Shown: piece after piece, positions 16,763 to 24,839 of the stretch
How the letters are laid out: every line of letters begins with the position of its first letter
Numbering within the stretch: the first letter of the stretch is position 1
Assembly (NCBI GenBank): GCA_959604825.1
Contig: CAUHCN010000020.1
Span: 1 to 43,339 of the forward strand
Length of the DNA: 43,339 bases
Reading direction: 5' to 3'
From: an uncultured Collinsella sp.
Lineage (GTDB): Bacteria > Actinomycetota > Coriobacteriia > Coriobacteriales > Coriobacteriaceae
Program-made: the position numbers and the translations under genes
Notes under the pieces: generated by a model
Seen by the model: only the letters and a program-made list of their open reading frames with translations
Database searches by the model: none
Told to the model about the DNA's origin: nothing

Positions 16763-16794
16763 TTGGACAACATAACCAGGTTTGTTTGTCCCAA
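16763..16794. promoter_or_regulatory. Palindromic operator A, likely Rrf2-regulator binding site
   Basis: A 32-bp imperfect palindrome with outer arms TTGGACAA and TTTGTCCCAA. It aligns base for base with operator B (16807-16838), the common core being T-GGACAA...AAC-AGGTT..TTTGTCCCA. It starts 21 bases upstream of the regulator gene, where binding would block its transcription. Confidence 0.7.
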
Positions 16795-16806
16795 ATCTTA
16801 AGTAAG

Positions 16807-16838
16807 TGGGACAAACACAACAGGTTATTTTGTCCCAC
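16807..16838. promoter_or_regulatory. Palindromic operator B, likely Rrf2-regulator binding site
   Basis: A 32-bp site with perfect 9-bp outer arms TGGGACAAA / TTTGTCCCA (16807-16815 and 16829-16837). It repeats operator A at a 44-bp offset (about four helical turns). It lies just upstream of the suf -35, so it is suited to controlling the suf promoter. Confidence 0.72.
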
Positions 16839-16874
16839 ATCTAGAAAAGTCGAGTGGATTAGTCGGGTTTTCCC

Positions 16875-16902
16875 TTGACTAACGCCGAACCCATAGTAAC
16901 TT
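16875..16902 (+). promoter_or_regulatory. Candidate suf operon promoter
   Basis: TTGACT (16875-16880) and TAACTT (16897-16902) with a 16-base spacer, about 65 bases before sufC and directly downstream of operator B. Confidence 0.5.
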
Positions 16903-16966
16903 TATTCCGAGAAGATTCCTAGGGTTTCGTACACCCATGAGTACACCATATACAGAGAGGGACAGC

Positions 16967-17767
16967 ATGAGCGCAAATCCGCTGCTTTCCATCGAAGGTC
17001 TGACCGCCTCCGTGGACGAGAAGACCATCCTCCACAACGTCAACCTTAACGTCGCCGCCGGCGAGACCCACGTGCTGATGGGCCCCAACGGCGCCGGCAA
17101 GTCCACCCTTGGCCACCTGGTCATGGGCGACCCCGTCTACACGGTCAACGACGGCCGCATCGTCTTTGACGGCCAGGACATCACCGAGCTCACCACCGAC
17201 AAGCGCTCGCGCGCCGGCCTGTTCCTGAGCTTCCAGGCCCCTGTCGAGATCCCCGGCGTGCCACTGTCGAGCTTTTTGCGCGCCAGTATCGCCGGCCGCC
17301 CCGGCCTGGAGATGAAGGGCAAGGAATTCCGTCGTCGCGTCAAGGAGCTCGCGGCCGAGCTTAACATGGATACCGCCTACCTCAACCGTGAGCTGGGCGT
17401 GGGCTTCTCGGGCGGCGAGAAAAAGAAGGTCGAGATGCTCCAGCTTCTGCTGCTGCAGCCCAAGCTCGCCATCTTGGACGAGACCGACTCAGGCCTGGAC
17501 GTCGACGCGCTTTCCACCGTCAGCCACGGCATGGACGCCTACCGCAAGAGCTGCGACGGCTCCATGCTCATCATCACGCACAACACGCGCATCCTGGAGC
17601 ACTTGGATGTCGACCGCGTCCACGTTATGGTCAAGGGTCATATCGTGCGCGAGGACGACGCCTCGCTCATCCCCTGGATCGACAAGAACGGCTTTGAGAC
17701 CTTCGAGCGCGAGGCCGCCGAGCAGCGCGCCCAGGCCGAGGCCGCCGCTGCCGAGCAGCAGGCGTAA
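16967..17767 (+). CDS. sufC: Fe-S cluster assembly ATPase SufC
   Basis: A 266-aa ABC-type ATPase. Walker A GPNGAGKST near residue 38-46, SufC-specific LGVGFSGGEKKKVEML (signature), Walker B LAILDETDSGLD and the switch His in IITHNTRIL are all intact. SufC forms the SufBC2D scaffold complex in the cytoplasm and drives its shape change during cluster assembly. The start is set at ATG 16967, with AGAGAGGG 5 bases upstream, not at the in-frame ATG 16937 that adds ten residues not typical of SufC. First gene of sufCBDSU, separated from sufB by 12 bases containing GGGG purine sequence. The C-terminal 20 residues are an Ala/Glu/Gln-rich tail longer than usual. Regulated, by inference, by the facing Rrf2 regulator. 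Confidence 0.97.
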   Translation: MSANPLLSIEGLTASVDEKTILHNVNLNVAAGETHVLMGPNGAGKSTLGHLVMGDPVYTVNDGRIVFDGQDITELTTDKRSRAGLFLSFQAPVEIPGVPLSSFLRASIAGRPGLEMKGKEFRRRVKELAAELNMDTAYLNRELGVGFSGGEKKKVEMLQLLLLQPKLAILDETDSGLDVDALSTVSHGMDAYRKSCDGSMLIITHNTRILEHLDVDRVHVMVKGHIVREDDASLIPWIDKNGFETFEREAAEQRAQAEAAAAEQQA

Positions 17768-17779
17768 AGGGGCGACGCA

Positions 17780-19192
17780 ATGACCAAGAACCGCACCGAG
17801 GTCGCGGACATCGACCGCAGCCTCTACGACTTCACCTACGGCGAGGAGGGATTCGAGCGCCTCGACGCCGGCATCACGCCCGACATCGTGCGCGAGATCA
17901 GCGCCAAGAAGGACGAGCCACAGTGGATGCTCGATCTGCGCTTAAAGTCCCTCGAGATCTTCAATCGTTTTCCCGACCCGACGTGGGGCCCCTCGATCGA
18001 GGTCCTGGACATGGACGACATCGTCACCTACGTCAAGCCCAACACCGACCAAAAGCACGACTGGGAGTCGGTGCCCGACGACATCAAGAACACCTTTGAG
18101 CGCCTGGGTATCCCCGAGGCCGAGCGCAGCTACCTGGCGGGCGTCGGTGCGCAGTACGACTCCGAGCTGGTCTACCACAACATGCAGGACACGGCGTCCA
18201 AGATGGGCATCGTCTACTCCGGCATCGAGGAGGCCCTGCACGACCCGCAGTGGGAGCCGCTCATCCACGAGAAGTTTATGACGCTCATCCCGCCCACCGA
18301 CCACAAGTTTGCGGCCCTGCACGGTGCCGTGTGGTCGGGCGGCTCGTTTGTCTACGTGCCCAAGGGCACCAAGCTCGATTTTCCGCTGCAGAGCTACTTC
18401 CGCCTTAACGCCAAGGGTGCCGGCCAGTTTGAGCACACGCTCATCATCGTCGAGGACGACGCCGACCTGCACTTTATCGAGGGTTGCTCCGCGCCCAAGT
18501 ACAACGTTGCCAACCTCCACGCCGGCGCCGTCGAGCTCTTTGTGGGCAAGCGTGCACATCTGCGCTACTCGACCATCGAGAACTGGTCCAAGAATATGTA
18601 CAACCTCAACACCAAGCGTGCGCGCGTGGACGAGGACGGCGATATCGAGTGGATCAGCGGTTCCTTCGGCAGCCACGTGGGCTACCTCTACCCCATGAGC
18701 GTGCTCAACGGCCGCCGCGCCCGCTCGAGCTTTACCGGCATCACCTTTGCCGGCGCCGGCCAGAACCTGGATACCGGCTGCAAGGTCGTGCTCAACGCGC
18801 CCGATACCTCGGCAACCGTCGAGACCAAAGGTATCTCCAAGAGCGGCGGCATTCAGACCTTCCGCAGCTCTATCGTGGCCACGCCCAAGGCAGAGGGTTC
18901 CAAGGCAACCGTGAGCTGCCAGTCGCTCATGCTCGATGACCAGAGCCGCTCCGACACCATCCCCGCCATGGACATCCGCGCCAAGAACGTCGACATCGGC
19001 CACGAGGCCACCATCGGCCGCATCGGCGACGACAAGGTGTTCTACCTGATGAGCCGCGGCATCTCGGAGGAAGAGGCCCGCACCATGATCGTCAACGGCT
19101 TTGCTAACCCGGTCTCCAAGGAGCTGCCGCTGGAGTATGCCGTCGAGATGAACAACCTGATCAAGCTCGAGATGGAAGGAGCGATCGGATAA
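17780..19192 (+). CDS. sufB: Fe-S cluster assembly scaffold protein SufB
   Basis: The 470-aa product has the normal length and landmarks of SufB: KSLEIFNRFPDPTWGP near the N-terminus, AALHGAVWSGGSFVYVPKG, a beta-helix core with HTLIIVEDDADLHFIEGC and the C-terminal IGHEATIGRIGDDKVFYLMSRG block that forms the SufB-SufD interface. SufB receives sulfur from the SufS-SufU couple and, with SufD, holds the nascent cluster. The cysteine in ATVSCQSLMLDD lies in the region where SufB cluster residues are found. GGGGCGACGCA precedes the ATG. The stop overlaps the sufD start by one base (TAATG), so translation is coupled and stoichiometry with SufD is likely fixed. Confidence 0.97.
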   Translation: MTKNRTEVADIDRSLYDFTYGEEGFERLDAGITPDIVREISAKKDEPQWMLDLRLKSLEIFNRFPDPTWGPSIEVLDMDDIVTYVKPNTDQKHDWESVPDDIKNTFERLGIPEAERSYLAGVGAQYDSELVYHNMQDTASKMGIVYSGIEEALHDPQWEPLIHEKFMTLIPPTDHKFAALHGAVWSGGSFVYVPKGTKLDFPLQSYFRLNAKGAGQFEHTLIIVEDDADLHFIEGCSAPKYNVANLHAGAVELFVGKRAHLRYSTIENWSKNMYNLNTKRARVDEDGDIEWISGSFGSHVGYLYPMSVLNGRRARSSFTGITFAGAGQNLDTGCKVVLNAPDTSATVETKGISKSGGIQTFRSSIVATPKAEGSKATVSCQSLMLDDQSRSDTIPAMDIRAKNVDIGHEATIGRIGDDKVFYLMSRGISEEEARTMIVNGFANPVSKELPLEYAVEMNNLIKLEMEGAIG

Positions 19193-20463
19193 TGAAACAG
19201 GAAACCAACGCCGCTGCTACCACGCTCGAGCAGGTCAACGCGATGCCCGCAGCAACCTGGGGCTGGTTGAAAATGAACCAGACCAAGCTCGAGCTCTCTG
19301 ACGAGCTTGCCGCCACTCCCGCCGAGGCCGTTGAGGTCGAGGGCTTGGACGAGCAGTTCTCCGGCGCGGCCGACGCCTTCGACACCGCCATGGACGCCAT
19401 GGCCGAGCGCTTCCCCGAGCGCCGCGCCTCCGCCCCCGGTGATGCCGCCGACCGCGCCCGCATCACGCCCGAGACCGAGCTCGACGTGCCCGCCACCTCC
19501 GTCTACCAGGCCGGTGCCATTAAGCTCGAGGAGGAGCTCTCCCCTGCTGAAGCCTTCGAAACCGGCATGGGCGAGGCTGCCTACGCCTACTTGGCCGAGC
19601 ACGCTACCAAGCGCATCGTCATCGATGTGCCCGCATACCAGCACGCCACGGTTACCGTGCGTGTGAGCGGTGTCGATGCCGCCGCGGCCATCGCCGCCAT
19701 CGACATCGTCGCTCGCCCGCAGGCAACGCTCGACCTGCATATTGCCCTAGACTCTCCTGTTACCGGCGAGGGTGTCGTGGGCTCCGTGCTACGCGTGTGC
19801 GCCCACGAGTACGCCACCGTCAACGTGACCTGCACGCAGACACTCGACGACAGCTGGATCGCACTCGACGACACCGGCCTGTTCCTGGACGAGGGCGCGC
19901 GCGTCAACGTGCAGCACACCGTCCTGGGTGCCGGCGCCAGCGCCACCGGCCTTGCCGGCGACCTGCTGGGCGACACCGCCAAGGTGACCATCGATACCGA
20001 TTACCTGGGCGCCCGCGAGCAGGTGCGCGACTTTAACTACGAGCTGCGCCACCGCGGTCGCAAGACCGAGTGCGAGATCGACGCCAACGGCGTCCTGACC
20101 GGCACGTCCAAGAAGGTCTACCGTGGCACCATCGACCTCGTGCACGGCTGCAAGGGTGCAACCGGCACCGAACGCGAGACGGTGCTTTTGGCCAACAAGG
20201 GCGTCGACAACAAGACCGTTCCCGTCATTCTCTGTGACGAGGACGACGTCGCCGGCAACCACGGCGCCACCATCGGTCACGTCCGCGACGAGCAGCTGTT
20301 CTACCTCGCCTGCCGTGGCCTTGACCAAAACGCTGCCGAGGACCTGTTCATCCGCGCCAAACTGGAGGACGCCGCGCTTTCCGCCACCGACGAGCGCACC
20401 CGCGCCGCCGTCGTCCGCCTAGGCAACAACCTGATCGACAACTTTGAAGAGGAGCTCGCATGA
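19192..20463 (+). CDS. sufD: Fe-S cluster assembly protein SufD
   Basis: A 423-aa SufB paralogue. The N-terminal 200 residues are weakly conserved and Ala/Glu-rich; the C-terminal half has KVYRGTIDLVHGCKGATGTE and the diagnostic AGNHGATIGHVRDEQLFYLACRGLD... region. The His in NHGA is at the position expected for the SufD cluster ligand. SufD pairs with SufB and SufC in the scaffold complex. Start overlaps the sufB stop by one base, and its stop overlaps sufS by four bases (ATGA). Some annotators may call it SufB/SufD family protein because of the divergent N-terminus; position in the operon supports SufD. Confidence 0.93.
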   Translation: MKQETNAAATTLEQVNAMPAATWGWLKMNQTKLELSDELAATPAEAVEVEGLDEQFSGAADAFDTAMDAMAERFPERRASAPGDAADRARITPETELDVPATSVYQAGAIKLEEELSPAEAFETGMGEAAYAYLAEHATKRIVIDVPAYQHATVTVRVSGVDAAAAIAAIDIVARPQATLDLHIALDSPVTGEGVVGSVLRVCAHEYATVNVTCTQTLDDSWIALDDTGLFLDEGARVNVQHTVLGAGASATGLAGDLLGDTAKVTIDTDYLGAREQVRDFNYELRHRGRKTECEIDANGVLTGTSKKVYRGTIDLVHGCKGATGTERETVLLANKGVDNKTVPVILCDEDDVAGNHGATIGHVRDEQLFYLACRGLDQNAAEDLFIRAKLEDAALSATDERTRAAVVRLGNNLIDNFEEELA

Positions 20464-21785
20464 TCGACACCGAGCACGTTAAATGCGACACCTGTACTGC
20501 CCCCGAGCCCATGGAGCTCGACGCCAGCGACGAGGCTTCGCGCGGCTGGCCCACCGTGGACATCGAGACCAACCCCTACAAGGGCCAGTTCCCGCTGTTC
20601 CAGCAGCACCCCGAGATCGCCTTCCTCGATAGCGCCGCCACCGCGCAGCGCCCTGCCTGTGTGCTCGACGCCGAACGCGACTTCTACCAGCGCATGAACG
20701 CCAACCCCCTGCGCGGCCTGTACTCGCTGTCCGTCGAGGCCACCGACGCCATCGCGAAGGTCCGCCAGCAGATCGCTGACCTCATCGGCGCCTCACAGGC
20801 CAACGAGGTCGTCTTCACCCGCAACACGAGCGAGTCGCTCAACCTGGTCGCTAAGAGCTTTGCGCCCACAGTGCTCGAACCGGGCGACGAGGTCGTCATC
20901 ACCATTATGGAGCACCACTCCAACCTGATTCCGTGGCAGCAGGTCTGCCGCGAGACCGGCGCCAAGCTCGTCTACCTCTACCCCACCAAGACCGGCCAGC
21001 TCACCACCGAGGAGGTTCTTGCCAAGGTGGGTCCCAAGACCAAGATCCTAGCCGTGGGACAGGTCTCCAACGTGCTGGGCGTCGAGAACCCGGTCAAGAA
21101 CCTCGGCAAACTCGTGCACAAGTACGGCGGCTACCTGGTCGTCGACGGCGCGCAGTCGCTGCCGCACATGCCGGTCGATGTGGCCGACCTGGGCGCCGAC
21201 TTCTTTGCCTTTAGTGCGCACAAGGCCATGGGCCCCATGGGCATCGGCGTGCTGTGGGGCAAGATGGACCTGCTCAACGCCATGCCGCCCATGCTCACCG
21301 GCGGCGAGATGATCGACTCGGTCACCGAGCAGGACGCCGTCTGGGCGCCCGTCCCCGAGAAATTCGAGGCCGGCACGCAGGACGCCGCCGGCATCTTCGC
21401 CACGGGTGCGGCACTCGACTACCTGGTCAACACGGTGGGTTACGAGAACATCCAGGCCCGCGAGCAGGCACTAGTCCACTATCTGATGGGCGAACTCATG
21501 CAGCTCGACTTTGTCCAGATCATCGGCTCCATCTATTGGGATAACCACCACGGCGTTGTGAGCTTTAACGTCAAGGGTATCCACCCCCACGATGTCGCGA
21601 GCATCATGGACATGGACGGCGTCTGCATCCGCGCCGGTCACCACTGCGCGCAGCCGCTGCTCACCTGGCTGGGCGTCGAGAACCTTGCCTGCTGCCGCGC
21701 CAGCGTAGCCTTCTACAACGACAAGGCCGACATCGACAAGTTCATCGCCGGCCTGCATCACGTTTGGAGCACGTTCAATGGGTAA
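20460..21785 (+). CDS. sufS: Cysteine desulfurase SufS (group II)
   Basis: A 441-aa PLP enzyme that takes sulfur from cysteine, leaving alanine, and passes the persulfide on to SufU. Visible residues are FLDSAATAQRP near residue 58, TRNTSESLNLV, the PLP-stacking MEHHSN, the DGAQSLPH aspartate, the Schiff-base lysine in SAHKAMGPMG (about 255) and the persulfide cysteine in RAGHHCAQPLL (about 390). It is about 30 residues longer than typical SufS because of an N-terminal extension with a CDTC motif before the normal start of the fold. Translation is coupled to sufD by a 4-base overlap, and its end overlaps sufU by 8 bases. Confidence 0.96.
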   Translation: MIDTEHVKCDTCTAPEPMELDASDEASRGWPTVDIETNPYKGQFPLFQQHPEIAFLDSAATAQRPACVLDAERDFYQRMNANPLRGLYSLSVEATDAIAKVRQQIADLIGASQANEVVFTRNTSESLNLVAKSFAPTVLEPGDEVVITIMEHHSNLIPWQQVCRETGAKLVYLYPTKTGQLTTEEVLAKVGPKTKILAVGQVSNVLGVENPVKNLGKLVHKYGGYLVVDGAQSLPHMPVDVADLGADFFAFSAHKAMGPMGIGVLWGKMDLLNAMPPMLTGGEMIDSVTEQDAVWAPVPEKFEAGTQDAAGIFATGAALDYLVNTVGYENIQAREQALVHYLMGELMQLDFVQIIGSIYWDNHHGVVSFNVKGIHPHDVASIMDMDGVCIRAGHHCAQPLLTWLGVENLACCRASVAFYNDKADIDKFIAGLHHVWSTFNG

Positions 21786-22212
21786 TCTGTACACCTCCAC
21801 CACATTTATGGAGCACAACTCGCACCCCGACTACAAGTACGAGATGGACGCCCCCACGCACGAGCACAACGGCATCAACCCCAGCTGCGGAGACGAGCTC
21901 ACCTTGCAGCTGCGTGTCGAGAACGGCGTGATCGAGGAGGCCTCCTTTACCGGCCACGGCTGCGCCATCAGTCAGGCCAGCGCCGACATCATGGCCGACC
22001 TCATCACCGGCGAGACGGTCGAGGAAGCGCGTCGCTTGGCAGGGCTCTTCCTCGCCATGATCCGCGGCGAACAGCTCTCCGAGGAGGACCTGGAAGATCT
22101 GGACGAGGCCGCCCAGCTCCAGGACATCTCGCACATGCCCGCCCGCGTCAAATGCGCCGAGCTCGCCTGGCGCACCCTCGACGGCATGCTCGAGGGGCAA
22201 GCAAACCAGTAG
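21778..22212 (+). CDS. sufU: Sulfur-transfer protein SufU (NifU-like)
   Basis: A 144-aa protein with the zinc/cysteine set of SufU: SCGDELTLQL, GHGCAISQASADIM and RVKCAELAW, plus the SufU-type insertion EEARRLAGLFLAMIRGEQLSEEDLE between the second and third cysteine. In Gram-positive systems SufU accepts the persulfide from SufS by swapping its zinc ligand. The ATG at 21778 lies inside the end of sufS (8-base overlap), so it is read by coupling. It ends the operon, 32 bases before a strong terminator. Confidence 0.93.
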   Translation: MGNLYTSTTFMEHNSHPDYKYEMDAPTHEHNGINPSCGDELTLQLRVENGVIEEASFTGHGCAISQASADIMADLITGETVEEARRLAGLFLAMIRGEQLSEEDLEDLDEAAQLQDISHMPARVKCAELAWRTLDGMLEGQANQ

Positions 22213-22244
22213 CGTATGCCCCGAATCCAAGGTTTTTGATTGCC

Positions 22245-22275
22245 GAGCCGCCCGATACGGGCGGCTCTGTTTTTT
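22245..22275 (+). terminator. Intrinsic terminator of the suf operon
   Basis: Perfect 10-bp GC-rich stem GAGCCGCCCG / CGGGCGGCTC with loop ATA, followed by TGTTTTTTCT. Confidence 0.92.
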
Positions 22276-22870
22276 CTAATGAGCGCGAACGCACAAAGTC
22301 CGCGCGTCCGGCACCCCGTCTGTCATTTACCACACAGCCAGACGCGAACACGGGCGTTTTCCACAGCACCAAAGGCCTGCGGCAGGGCCACGAGCACGCC
22401 TAGCATCGTCCCATGCCCCATCCAGCTGGGCTCCGATTCGCTTCGCGCCTGCTGCAGACGGTTCCCATAGGGAGCGGCGTGCATTTTTGCGAGTATTCAG
22501 CACGCCAAGCTGTGTGTATACGCATCGAAAGCGTTAATCAACGTCTCCAGGCGCATATATAGTGCGTTTTAGAACAAGCATCGTGGTCTCAGGGGCGCAA
22601 ACATGAGCTTCGGGAGCGCATCGGCAGGCATAAATAGCTTCGGGGCCCGTATGTTGCAAAATTGCGACGGTAGTGGCAGTACCGCGATGCTGAAAACTCC
22701 ATTTTTTGCACGGCGCAGATGGGGGTAGGCACGGGCAAACCCGGACTGAGCCCTTATTTTATGCAAGATGGCGATTGTTCTATGCATATTAAGAAGTGCA
22801 GTTGCCGCACCAAGCTTTTGAACGCTTGTTGCGGCGTATGGACGACCCCATCTGCGGTGCACAGGCGACC
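22276..22870. other. Intergenic stretch between suf operon and RAYT gene
   Basis: About 600 bases without a gene I can support. A 97-codon minus-strand frame (22569-22862) lacks a ribosome-binding site and family. A 7-bp stem with 17-base loop (22476-22482 with 22500-22506, GGCGTGC / GCACGCC) and a small CCTGC-G-GCAGG palindrome near 22377 are visible. Because a RAYT gene follows, this is where REP-like palindromes could be sought, but I cannot show a repeated family within the window. Confidence 0.4.
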
Positions 22871-23683
22871 CTACATCACGTTTCCGCCAGTCCGCATCGC
22901 CGTCCGCGCGCGGGCGCGCACAATACGAGAGACGGTACTTTTGCCAATCCCGGTATAGCGCTCAATCTGGCGCACCGTGAAACCGGCATCGTGCAATCCA
23001 AAAATAACGGTATCGCGCTGCGCCGGCGGTGCGGCTTTAACCCCGCGAAGCGGAACCCCGAGTTCCTTCGCCATCTTGCCGGCAAAGGCGTGGCGTTCCC
23101 ACTCCGTCTCTTTCATATCGCCCAGCGCTGGCTCGCCGCCGTCGGGCGTCGAAAGTGAATAGGCAATAAAGCCCTCGGCAGAACCAAAGAGCTCAAGCAC
23201 GCAAGAAGGATCAGAAAATCCCCTCGCGACATCAGCCGCGTCACCGTCGTAAGCGCGCAAATGCTCCGCAAAGCTGCTCCAGGGATAACGCTCGATTAGG
23301 CTAACGCCCGCCTCCTGTGGATCGGCGTGTACGGAGCGAATAGCCTCCATCACCTGCCAGTCGGTATCGAGCGAGCGCCGGTCAAAACGGTTCTGGAACA
23401 GATGGCCTGTGCGCCCCGTGCGTTTATTGAACCGCCGCGCGTACGTCAAAAGCAGCCGGTGCATCGCCGCGCTCATCGCGTCCTCGTAATCTGAAAGCAC
23501 AAGATGCACGTGATTGCCCATAAGGCACCAGGCGATAACCGTCACGCCCGCCTCGCGGCAGCAGTCGCGTATCAGTTCCAAAAACTCCCACCGGTCTTCG
23601 TCGCCCTCAAAGATGGGCTGCTTGCCCGTACCGCGGGCACAGACATGGTAAAAACCGGTAACCGTTCTCCAAACGCGCTGCAT
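22871..23683 (-). CDS. RAYT: REP-associated tyrosine transposase (Y1/IS200-like) with C-terminal HTH
   Basis: The 270-aa protein begins with TGFYHVCARGTGKQPIF, the usual RAYT opening (Y-H-V...RG), has the metal-binding HUH-type motif NHVHLVL near residue 73, and the YARRFNKRTGRTGHLFQNRF block that marks RAYTs. The C-terminal 100 residues end in a helix-turn-helix-like region (AGFTVRQIERYTGIGKSTVSRI). ATG 23683 is chosen because GAAGGGAG lies 4 bases upstream and RAYT homology starts there. Such proteins are usually single-copy, domesticated relatives of IS200/IS605 transposases that mobilise short palindromes. No flanking inverted repeats or target duplication are visible, so it looks like a resident gene and not an intact insertion sequence. 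Confidence 0.9.
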   Translation of the reverse strand: MQRVWRTVTGFYHVCARGTGKQPIFEGDEDRWEFLELIRDCCREAGVTVIAWCLMGNHVHLVLSDYEDAMSAAMHRLLLTYARRFNKRTGRTGHLFQNRFDRRSLDTDWQVMEAIRSVHADPQEAGVSLIERYPWSSFAEHLRAYDGDAADVARGFSDPSCVLELFGSAEGFIAYSLSTPDGGEPALGDMKETEWERHAFAGKMAKELGVPLRGVKAAPPAQRDTVIFGLHDAGFTVRQIERYTGIGKSTVSRIVRARARTAMRTGGNVM

Positions 23684-24086
23684 GGCGCTCCCTTCGCCGG
23701 GATCTGCTTGCCATCCAATACAGCACGATTGAAGCGTGCCATCAAAACATTCACGCAAAACAATACACTCGCGCGGCCAAAGGCAGTAAACAGGCGGCGA
23801 ACGGCACCGTTGCAACAGGTCACCCCCTGCAACGCTTACAAGAGCTGACCAAAAGCTTGCCCAAGACGGACCCCCTCTACGGAAGTTCGCGACCACAGAA
23901 CATAGAGTTAAAACGCTTCAATTAAAACTTCCGGACTTCTCGCTACGAAAACTGAGCCGTTCGCCGAATATTCCGTGCATTTCGCGGTATTATAGGGGCT
24001 GCATGTCATGTCCCTTTCGAAGGGTCGCCCGGCAATCGCCAGCCACGACCCCCAGACGGGACGCCAACACGATAGAGAGGAGAGGC
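23684..24086. other. Intergenic region with candidate promoter of the GGGtGRT operon
   Basis: No gene is supported here. Toward the right end there is a TATTAT (23988-23993) about 94 bases before the first gene of the next operon; a matching -35 is not obvious. The long leader (about 90 bases) is pyrimidine-rich and ends with the GAGGAGAGG ribosome-binding site of the scaffold gene. Confidence 0.4.
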
Positions 24087-24821
24087 ATGCAGTACTCACA
24101 GGAAGTGGAGAACATGTGCCCCGTTGCCAAGGGTGCATACCACGGCCCCGCACCCATCCCCGAGGAGGGCAAGTGGGTCCAGGCTAAGGAGATTTCCGAC
24201 ATCTCCGGTCTTACGCACGGTGTGGGTTGGTGCGCACCTCAGCAGGGCGCCTGCAAGCTCACGCTGAACGTCAAGGACGGCATCATCGAGGAGGCCCTCG
24301 TTGAGACCATCGGCTGCTCGGGCATGACCCACTCTGCCGCCATGGCTTCCGAGATCCTTCCCGGTAAGACCATCCTCGAGGCCCTCAACACCGACCTCGT
24401 CTGCGACGCCATCAACGTTGCTATGCGCGAGATCTTCCTGCAGATCGTTTACGGCCGCAGCCAGACCGCGTTCTCCGAGGGCGGCCTGCCCGTGGGCGCC
24501 TCCCTCGACGACCTCGGCAAGGGCCTTCGCTCTCAGGTCGGCACCATGTTCGGCACCAAGGCCAAGGGCGCTCGTTACCTCGAGCTCGCTCAGGGCTACG
24601 TCACCCGCATGGCTCTCAACGACAAGAACGAGATCATCGCATTCGAGTTCCTGAACCTCGGCAAGTTCACCGACGCCGTCAAGGCCGGCAAGACCCCCGA
24701 GGAGGCCATCGCTGGCGCTATGGGCCACTATGGTCAGTGGGAGAACGCTGCCAAGTACATCGACCCGCGCACCGACGAGGAGACTCACTCCGTCGCCAGC
24801 GTGTTCCCGGTTCACGAGTAG
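24087..24821 (+). CDS. NifU-like iron-sulfur scaffold protein paired with GGGtGRT (244 aa)
   Basis: Residues about 40-110 follow the NifU/IscU pattern: WCAPQQGACKLTLNVKDG, EEALVETIGCSGMTHSAAMA and a third cysteine in NTDLVCDAINVAM. A C-terminal extension of about 120 residues (GRSQTAFSEGGLPVGASLDD..., KFTDAVKAGKTPEEAIAGAMG) is not part of classical IscU. It also has an N-terminal CPVAKG cysteine. It should bind a cluster or metal in the cytoplasm, but its client is unknown. ATG 24087 is chosen by GAGGAGAGG directly upstream; a longer in-frame start at 24003 has no such site. Codons are strongly biased (mostly CTC/CTG, AAG, GAG, and many GCT), as in highly expressed genes. It precedes the GGGtGRT gene by 18 bases that include GAAAGGGAGGG. 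Confidence 0.85.
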   Translation: MQYSQEVENMCPVAKGAYHGPAPIPEEGKWVQAKEISDISGLTHGVGWCAPQQGACKLTLNVKDGIIEEALVETIGCSGMTHSAAMASEILPGKTILEALNTDLVCDAINVAMREIFLQIVYGRSQTAFSEGGLPVGASLDDLGKGLRSQVGTMFGTKAKGARYLELAQGYVTRMALNDKNEIIAFEFLNLGKFTDAVKAGKTPEEAIAGAMGHYGQWENAAKYIDPRTDEETHSVASVFPVHE

Positions 24822-24839
24822 AAAGGGAGGGAAATAACT

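Noticed and set aside
17942..19003. A 353-codon minus-strand frame opposite sufB
   Set aside because: Antisense shadow; sufB is certain from its motifs.
22569..22862. A 97-aa minus-strand gene downstream of the RAYT gene
   Set aside because: No ribosome-binding site, no family, and the composition is like the surrounding intergenic sequence.
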